The position numbers were made by a program, and so were the translations under genes. 64,000 bases of DNA from Citrus sinensis (Eukaryota > Streptophyta > Magnoliopsida > Sapindales > Rutaceae). Every line of letters begins with the position of its first letter. The first letter of the stretch is position 1. The notes beneath the pieces are model-generated. The model searched no databases, was not told the origin of the DNA, and saw only the letters and a program-made list of their open reading frames with translations. Location of the stretch: NCBI RefSeq assembly GCF_022201045.2, contig NC_068564.1:24705001-24769000 (forward strand). The letters are read 5' to 3'. Shown piece after piece: positions 54,216 through 64,000 of the stretch.

Positions 54216-56640
54216 CGGCATCCCACATTTACTTAAGACGTGCAGACTAGGAAACATAGAATATGAAGAAGCAGTACATAATTTTGCTTAAAATTTTAGG
54301 TATTATTGTTTTTCTGGAGTCTTATTGTTTGTGTAGAGAGAAAGGGCACTTCTCTAAAAGCATCTTAAAACTCCTTTTATAACAGCACCCATGAGGACAA
54401 GCACCCATAAGGACAGGAACGGCTTAGGTACTGTACGGAATGTCAATATTTGTACCTATCTATTTAGTAGAGGATTTTTTATTTATTTATTGTGCACTTG
54501 AATAGATATGGGTCGGAAATTTTTTAATAAAAATTAGAGATATTCGCCACCTTCTCCTATCATCTATATCGCATTTTATTTTTTTTAATATCTGCATATA
54601 TTTTTTAAAAATTGGTACTTAAACTATTTAACTCTAGATGAACATATAACACTTTATTCTAAAATATATTAAAAAAATTATATTTAGTTTTAAGTAAATA
54701 TCTATCATAATTTAATTATTATTAAGTTTAATTTTAATTAATGTATTACTACATATTTGGATCGAAAACAAATATCTCCACTTTGGTATTTCCTTATTCA
54801 GACTTCACTTCTTTCACCAGATTCTGATTTGAACATTGTTCTATCGTCATTTGTTTCTCAATTAGAACAAGATTTTAAATAGTTTAGTAAATGTCTAGTC
54901 CATTCTCTCAAAAAATATATAAAACAATATCATATTAAATGGTCGTTTGGGGTTTTGTTTTTTACTTTAATATTTATTTGATTTTGGTACTAATTTTAAC
55001 TTCTAAAACATAAAAAATAAATAAAAAGTCAATAGTCAAACGGGTATGTGTGTTTTATACTCGTATTGGACCCACCCAATCAAGGAGATAAAAAATTATA
55101 CTTGTACCTTTTTATATATATATAAAATAAGAGTAAAATTATACTTAATACTCACCCTAAATATAACGTTTTGTTGTAGGCCCTGTAACTGCGGGATTTT
55201 TCTCGTCCCTCTGCCGCGTAAACGGAAGCTCCATGCACTTGTCTATTATCTTGGGCTATTATCTTTGCTTTCCTTTAGCTTTTATCATTTATATTATTTG
55301 CTTGTATAGTTTGGACACTTCCCAATTAATTCCACAATTATGAAATTATGAGTAATTTTCATTTGGGTGGTGATATTCTTACCTCTAGAATTTTTGTAAA
55401 TTCATCCTACTCTTAATAAATATTTACAATAAGTTCATATTATTTTTAAAAGAAATACAAAAAAAAGTTTGGAGATTTAATCAAATAAAATTAAATACCG
55501 AATACAGAACCTCTTTTTTTAGGAAATTTGATCATTTTATATCATTAAAATGAAAATATAACTTATCTTAAAGTAACGTTAATGGCCAAAGAGGCTTAAG
55601 TTAAAAAATAATAATTAATTAATTGTCAAAAACTTTTTTGATTTATATATTTTAAAAACTGGTAAGAATGTGTTATAATTATTTTCTGAAAAATCGGATA
55701 GATTTATAAAAATAATAGAGTGAATATAATCATATATCCCCACCCTTTTCATTTTTACTTTCTATCAAATACATCAATCATACGAAGTGAAGCAATGACA
55801 GTAATAAAAGTATAATCTCTCTCATTTACAAGGAGAACAATTTATAATGTAATTATTCAAAGGACATTAAATGATATTCGATGGAAATGGCGGACCCAAC
55901 TCCTAGAGTTGAGGTTTGGGGGCGCGGTTCATAGAAAATATAATAAAATATTCAACAAGATGATGAGTGCCAAAATATTTAAATTTTATCAATATATTCA
56001 TTTTCAACGCACCTATAATTGTAGGTTTAGAAAACAATTGCCTGTACCCATCCATGATAAACTACTTCTATCCTATATCCTCTCCGTCATTTTCGGGAAA
56101 TTTTATTATATAGTCACTTTCAAAAATCTATTATAAAAAATAGACATAAGAAAAAATGTCTTAAAACAATAACTAACTACACTCATTATGAACTAAATTG
56201 TCCCTCTCCAAAGACTATTGTCAAAATCGCTTAAATTATTTTGCACTCATTATATTGTTTAATGAAATAGCACTCATTATATTGTTTTGCACATGTCCGT
56301 CATTATGTCATTGTAAAATGACAAATTTACCCTTATGATATTAGCAAAGTTCTAACGGTGTTATAATGAGAGTGGACCAATGAAAAAAATGTTAACTTCA
56401 GGTGGAGCGCTGCAAAAAAAAAATTGTGTATTTTTAAAAATGGTGAAAAAAAAAGTGGTCGATGGATAATTTTCCTTTTTTCAATTATCTCAATAAATAT
56501 GCTGAACTAGTTCCTAGTGATCCACTCTTTAACACCAAAGTTACTTACTAGTATGAAGTTTACACTTATTTCATAAGCTTTTATTATATATATATATATA
56601 TATATATATTTATTTATTTATTTATGTTGGGTTTAGGCAC
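54216..56640. other. AT-rich intergenic region
   Basis: No gene, RNA gene or transposon with defined ends is visible. The open frames are short and of low complexity. An AT microsatellite follows at 56585-56609. Confidence 0.5.
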
Positions 56641-56860
56641 CCACTGCCCCACCATATTGCGGGCGATGGGCGCATGTTGCAGGCGATGGCAGGTGAAGGC
56701 ACCACATCGCCCGCAACATGGGTTAATTTTTGCAAAATTAAGTATAGTCGGGGCTGAATATTTTTACCGCATGGCTTAGATGCAAAGTAAGGGTTAATTT
56801 TTGCAAAACTAAGTATAGTCGAGGTTGAATACTTTTAGTAGGTTGAGATAATTTTGAGTG
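56640..56860. repeat. Small GC-rich inverted and direct repeats
   Basis: GCGGGCGATGGGCGCATGTT and its partner CATCGCCCGCAACATGGG form an imperfect inverted repeat near 56660-56720. A 70-bp direct repeat follows: GGGTTAATTTTTGCAAAA(T/C)TAAGTATAGTCG occurs at about 56720 and 56790. Confidence 0.65.
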
Positions 56861-56894
56861 CTCGACTTTGAGGCTGCCTATTTTGATTTTGATG

Positions 56895-57890
56895 TCGGAT
56901 GGCAATGGGGAGAGGAGGGGAGGGGGCCAATCTCCCTGTACCCATCCCCAATACTTTGCGTATGTCATCATCCCCTCCCTGACCCCGTCAGAATTACTAG
57001 AGAGAATCCACATTCTCTCCCCGAATAATAACAGAGGATCCCCGAAGGTTCCCGATCCCCGAATAACTAATACATTTTTTTGTTTTCGATTTTGAGTTAA
57101 TCATATTAAAATAAAAAATTCAAATAAAAGTAAAGTTCGAAATATATCTTACATTAATATCCATTACAAAAATCACATACCTTAAATTAATAAGTAACAC
57201 AACATGCAAGGGATACAAACTTCTTTTACAAACTATCATGAGCAAATTAAAAGTCTAATACAAAATTGTTACAGATAAAATTGAATTTAGATTCAAAATT
57301 AACTTTTTCAATGGTGGCGTGGACACTTTATAAATATGGACTATTTCCTTTACAACACAATAGTTAAGTCGGAGCAAATCAAGAGCAAATATTAGATTAG
57401 ATTAGATTAGATATTAAAATTATGATTCGCTGTGGGCAATTATAACATCTAAAAATAAATAAAAAAATATATTTAAGTTTAAAATATTTAATGAATATTA
57501 AAAGTAAAACAAAATTTGTGTCTAATAGAATCTACCTGGTCTTTTTAATGTCCTAAATAAAAATTTAGGACTTTAATTAGTTAATTAGGCCTAAAAGTTT
57601 AATAATATAAATATTTTGATATTTGTTATTTTTACCAATATTTATAATTTTATAATTCAAATTTTATAATTTATTTACTAGTAATTTTAAAAAATAAAAA
57701 TAAAATTAAAAATTAAAATGGGGAAATGGGTAGGGGATGCCCGTCCCCTCCCCGAATAAGAAATTGGGTAAAATATTTTTCTCATCTCTTCCCCGAATAA
57801 GAAATGGGGTATTAAATTATCCTCATACCCTCCCCGAATGGGGAAAATCCCCGAGGGTACCCGTCCCTGTGGGGATTTTTGCCATCCCTA
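56895..57890. mobile_element. hAT-like non-autonomous element (third in the window)
   Basis: The right end read inward is TAGGGATGGCAAAAATCCCC and the left end is TCGGATGGCAATGGGG, the hAT-type TAGGGATGGCA termini with a decayed left edge. The subterminal repeats are CCCCGAA and GGGGA blocks, placed as in the CGGTTCGG and CGGGTCGG blocks of the other two. The interior is AT-rich without a transposase. The 8-bp flanks do not match. GATGCCATCCCTA is tandemly repeated just outside the right end. Confidence 0.65.
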
Positions 57891-57898
57891 GATGCCAT

Positions 57899-60119
57899 CC
57901 CTAGATGCCATCTAACAAATTCGACAATTAGACATTTTGTTTATTTGAATTGTTGAATAATGAACTTATTTTTTTTTGTCAGGTATTGTTGTGGTTGCTA
58001 TTATAAATAAAATAAAATAAAATTCATGTGTTGTAGTTAGTTTCTGATTAATGGTGGTCAAGAAGTATTGTGATGGTAGTGATGATGATGATGGATATGG
58101 TGGTCATGACAAAAGATGTTGCGTGATGACGATGCTTGAGAAAGATAGAAAAAGCATAAGACAGAGGGGAAAAAATCTATTATTTGATCATTTTTTTATT
58201 TTCCAACTAAGGGTAATTTTGGAAAAATGAATTAATTTAAGAAATGGGTTAATGGGATAAAACAAGTGGTTAAATATCATTACTCATAAACATATTTTAG
58301 AGAGTCGGGTTATAACACTGTAAAAAAAAATCTTATGAATTTTTTATTATATTTTTACGTTTTTACCCCTAAATTAAATTAACAACAGAGACATTCATAT
58401 CTAATAGAATTCAATCTCAATTTATTTTCCTAAAGAGCTCTTTATATCGATATTTCATGTCTAATCCCACAAGTTTGCAATTCTTAATTGTTAGGATTTC
58501 ATTGAAAAGTTTCTTCTTTTCCAATTACATAAAATTTTCAATGCCCTTTAGATGTGATCTCTTATCTAAATTTTTAATTTGTTAGAAAATGTCTAGTAAT
58601 AACTCTCATAGTCGTGCATATAACTCTTTCAAATTTGATACTTGTTTAACTATGTTCAGGGAGGTGAATTCTACATAGCGCCATCCTGTTCTACAACTGA
58701 GAGAGAAAAGATTATAAAAGATAGATAGACGAATTAAAAACAATCCACAAACTTGAGAATTTTTTAGTTAAAAAAAAAATAGTTATATGAATATTAAGCA
58801 GTTAAGAGAGCATCATTACTCAATGATGGGGATTTTAACATTATATCTACGAAGTGTGATATTGGGTTATTGTCGGGATTAGCTGGGGTGTTATTAAAAT
58901 GGCTTAATTTTCTTTTTTTCTCATATTTAATGGGGGGTGTATTACGGAAAGGGGTCTTAAGAATTCTTGAGAGGGTACTAATAGCTGGACTCTATTTTAA
59001 ATGGGCCAAGAAATACAGCGTCTAAAATATATTTAAGAGAAACAAGGCTTACAATAAAATGTGGGCCATGATTAAAATCAATTACGAGCCCAAAAGAAGC
59101 TGAAACTCCTTCTAGGTCTAAGCTGGATCTGTCCATACATATTTAGGTTGCCAAGGAGTTAGTTGTTCAAGTTGCCAAATTCATCTTATGCTCCAAAATT
59201 CGTGAGATTTTTTAATAATTAGGAACTAAGTATTGAAGTGAGCAAAGTTGTTGATTTTTTTTGGCGAGTTATCAAATCTTTTTTTTATGATTGTTGTTTC
59301 TTTTATGTACATTCAATTATGACTAAAAAGGTAAATATAAAGGAAGGGTTTCACAAGGTATTTTAAGGGTGCTAATAGCTCCACTATTTTGAAATGTATT
59401 TTAAAATTCAAAGTTGTTTCATTCAAATCTAATTAACTACTATTAAGCATTTCACCCAATGGTAGAATTCATCCCCTCAACATTGAGGGTATGAGTTCAA
59501 GTCCTACCAAGAACTTATTTTTCATCAAAATATATGAATATAGTTGATATCTCCCTAGTATTAGTGGGATTTTCTTTCCAAATATTTACATGTAATAAAT
59601 ATCTCCCTAGTATTAGTGAGCAAGGATTTCTAACTACTAACTATCTAAATTTTTAAATATAGTCTATATCTCTTCAATAGTAGTGGGAGTTTCCTTCCAA
59701 ATATTTAGATATGATAAATATTTATTAGTGAACTCGGATTTCCAGCTAATAATATAATTAGTAGTTTTAAATTGATTTGTTCTTTTATTATTATTATTAT
59801 TATTATTGAGTTAGACAATTGGGACCCTCCAATAACCTTTTAAAATCCCGTTTCTTATTTTATCGATTAAATAAATAATTTATTTTAACTTCCTGTATTC
59901 CGTTGCTTTTACGCTTTTCTAATTATTCAATTCTATCATAACACACTCATAGTTTTGTAGTTAAAATTCATCATATAATGAAAACAGCTAAAGATTATAA
60001 AAACAGATCAGTTTCAAAAGCATTTACAGTTCATCATGAATCACATAACAAATGGAACAATCTTGACACCTATCGACCCATCAATATAATATGGCATTAT
60101 AACTTTCGACAAAAATGAA
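57899..60119. other. AT-rich intergenic region with a possible SINE
   Basis: No gene is supported. Near 59440-59530 the text ACCCAATGGTAGAATTC, followed 30 bases on by GAGTTCAAGTCCTAC, resembles A and B boxes of a tRNA-derived SINE promoter. It is followed by repeats of ATCTCCCTAGTATTAGTG at 59551 and 59600. A (TTA) microsatellite lies at about 59787-59806. Confidence 0.4.
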
Positions 60120-60837
60120 AGCATTGGAAGCAAATTCAAAATTTCTCAAAAATCAAAGGCCACAAGTGGCTCTAAATGCCAGGAATTTCAGTTTGCTGAG
60201 AAACAATTGTTGATCGTCAAAGCTTACGTGTTGTCTGCTTCAGTGAAATGGTAAGTTCATTGAATGAGTCGCAATTGGGTATCTACCTTTAGCAGTATCA
60301 TGATTGCTTCGAATGCAAGAAATGAGCAATGAGATAAATACGAGGCTACGTGATGCTTCCATTGTTGCCTGACACATCTTTTAAGTAACTAAACCAGGAG
60401 GAAGATGTGTCAGGCAATTTAATCCATGAATAAAATCCATAATAATAACTGCAAAAGATTAAGAGCATGGTTCAAACAAGCGAGTAAGGATAAAAAATTG
60501 CATTGCAGACTTGTACGGGGAAAGAGTAATAAAGAAGGCAGCATCCGTGGTAAATATGATAATTAATTCTAAAGATCATACACATTTTCACAAGTTAAGA
60601 CACGTTTAGTGCAATTGATCAAGATACTGAAAATAATACGCGAGTATCTTGAATCTTCCTAGAGGAGGCCAATCAATAGTCCTTGCACTAATTAGTCAGG
60701 TGCATAATTTACAGAGACAGTGAGAACAGTTTTAAGCACTTGCGATTTGTAAACCATTTGCGTCTGGACCAGCTTGAGGATTATCTCCTGCTTGGAATTT
60801 ATAGGAAACCAGTTTGATTGGTGTAAACTAGTGCTTC
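60120..60837. repeat. 3' flank of gene G, aligned with that of gene F
   Basis: The left part repeats the 44286-44520 segment. Near 60363-60440 a short inverted repeat (GCCTGACACATCTT with AAGATGTGTCAGGC) carries the KLPDTS-coding bases of the kinase fragment at 45117, here also in inverted copy. From 60600 on the text matches the 3' flanks of D, E and F. No separate gene is seen. Confidence 0.65.

Positions 60838-64000
<3,163 letters not shown>

Noticed and set aside
57389-57412. Telomere-like repeat
   Set aside because: The unit is ATTAG, not the plant TTTAGGG, and the run is short. It is a simple microsatellite.

Overview
The window is plant nuclear DNA, most likely from a woody eudicot. 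It holds intron-rich S-domain receptor kinases with GT-AG introns and AT-rich spacers, alongside plant Ty3/gypsy (Tat-type), LINE and hAT-like transposons. Citrus or a relative would fit, but that is a guess from general gene style and not something the sequence proves.

The core is a cluster of seven G-type lectin S-receptor-like serine/threonine kinases (At4g27290-like; B-lectin, S-locus glycoprotein, PAN, membrane span, kinase, C-terminal tail). Genes A (3587-6994) and B (8047-11510) are on the + strand. C (14753-17817), D (31383-34782), E (36199-39413), F (45368-48603) and G (60838 to beyond the right edge) are on the - strand. All share a seven-exon layout with identical kinase exon lengths (211, 238, about 151, about 306 nt). 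Splicing at the sites I list gives an uninterrupted frame for every gene (A 835, B 806, C 801, D 839, E 827, F 828 aa; G 801 aa visible). D to G are recent tandem duplicates: their 3' flanks align, and E and F also share upstream sequence. A and B are more diverged, and C lies between the two groups.

Mobile DNA has repeatedly landed between and inside these genes. Two copies of one Tat-type LTR retrotransposon lie immediately upstream of genes A and C, each with its 5' LTR facing the gene promoter (345 and 585 bp from the ATG). The complete copy (18403-30365) has a decayed gag-pol with gypsy and archaeal-type RNase H domains, a nested 1.1-kb hAT-like element in gag, a nine-unit 68-bp tandem array, and a fully open, spliced antisense gene of 679 codons. 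Gene D carries a 168-bp LINE tail whose 9-bp target duplication copied the exon 2 splice donor, and it has lost the usual exon 3 acceptor. Gene F has a 4-nt change at its exon 3 donor. Upstream of F, about 4.9 kb of insertions (a 5'-truncated LINE with a nested 1.6-kb hAT-like element, foldback elements and an unclassified block) split a promoter region that is continuous upstream of E.

From 54 to 60 kb the DNA is AT-rich and gene-free, with a third hAT-like element and a possible SINE. The RLK proteins would sit in the plasma membrane and signal from extracellular ligands, probably in defence or cell-surface recognition. Their ligands cannot be read from sequence.
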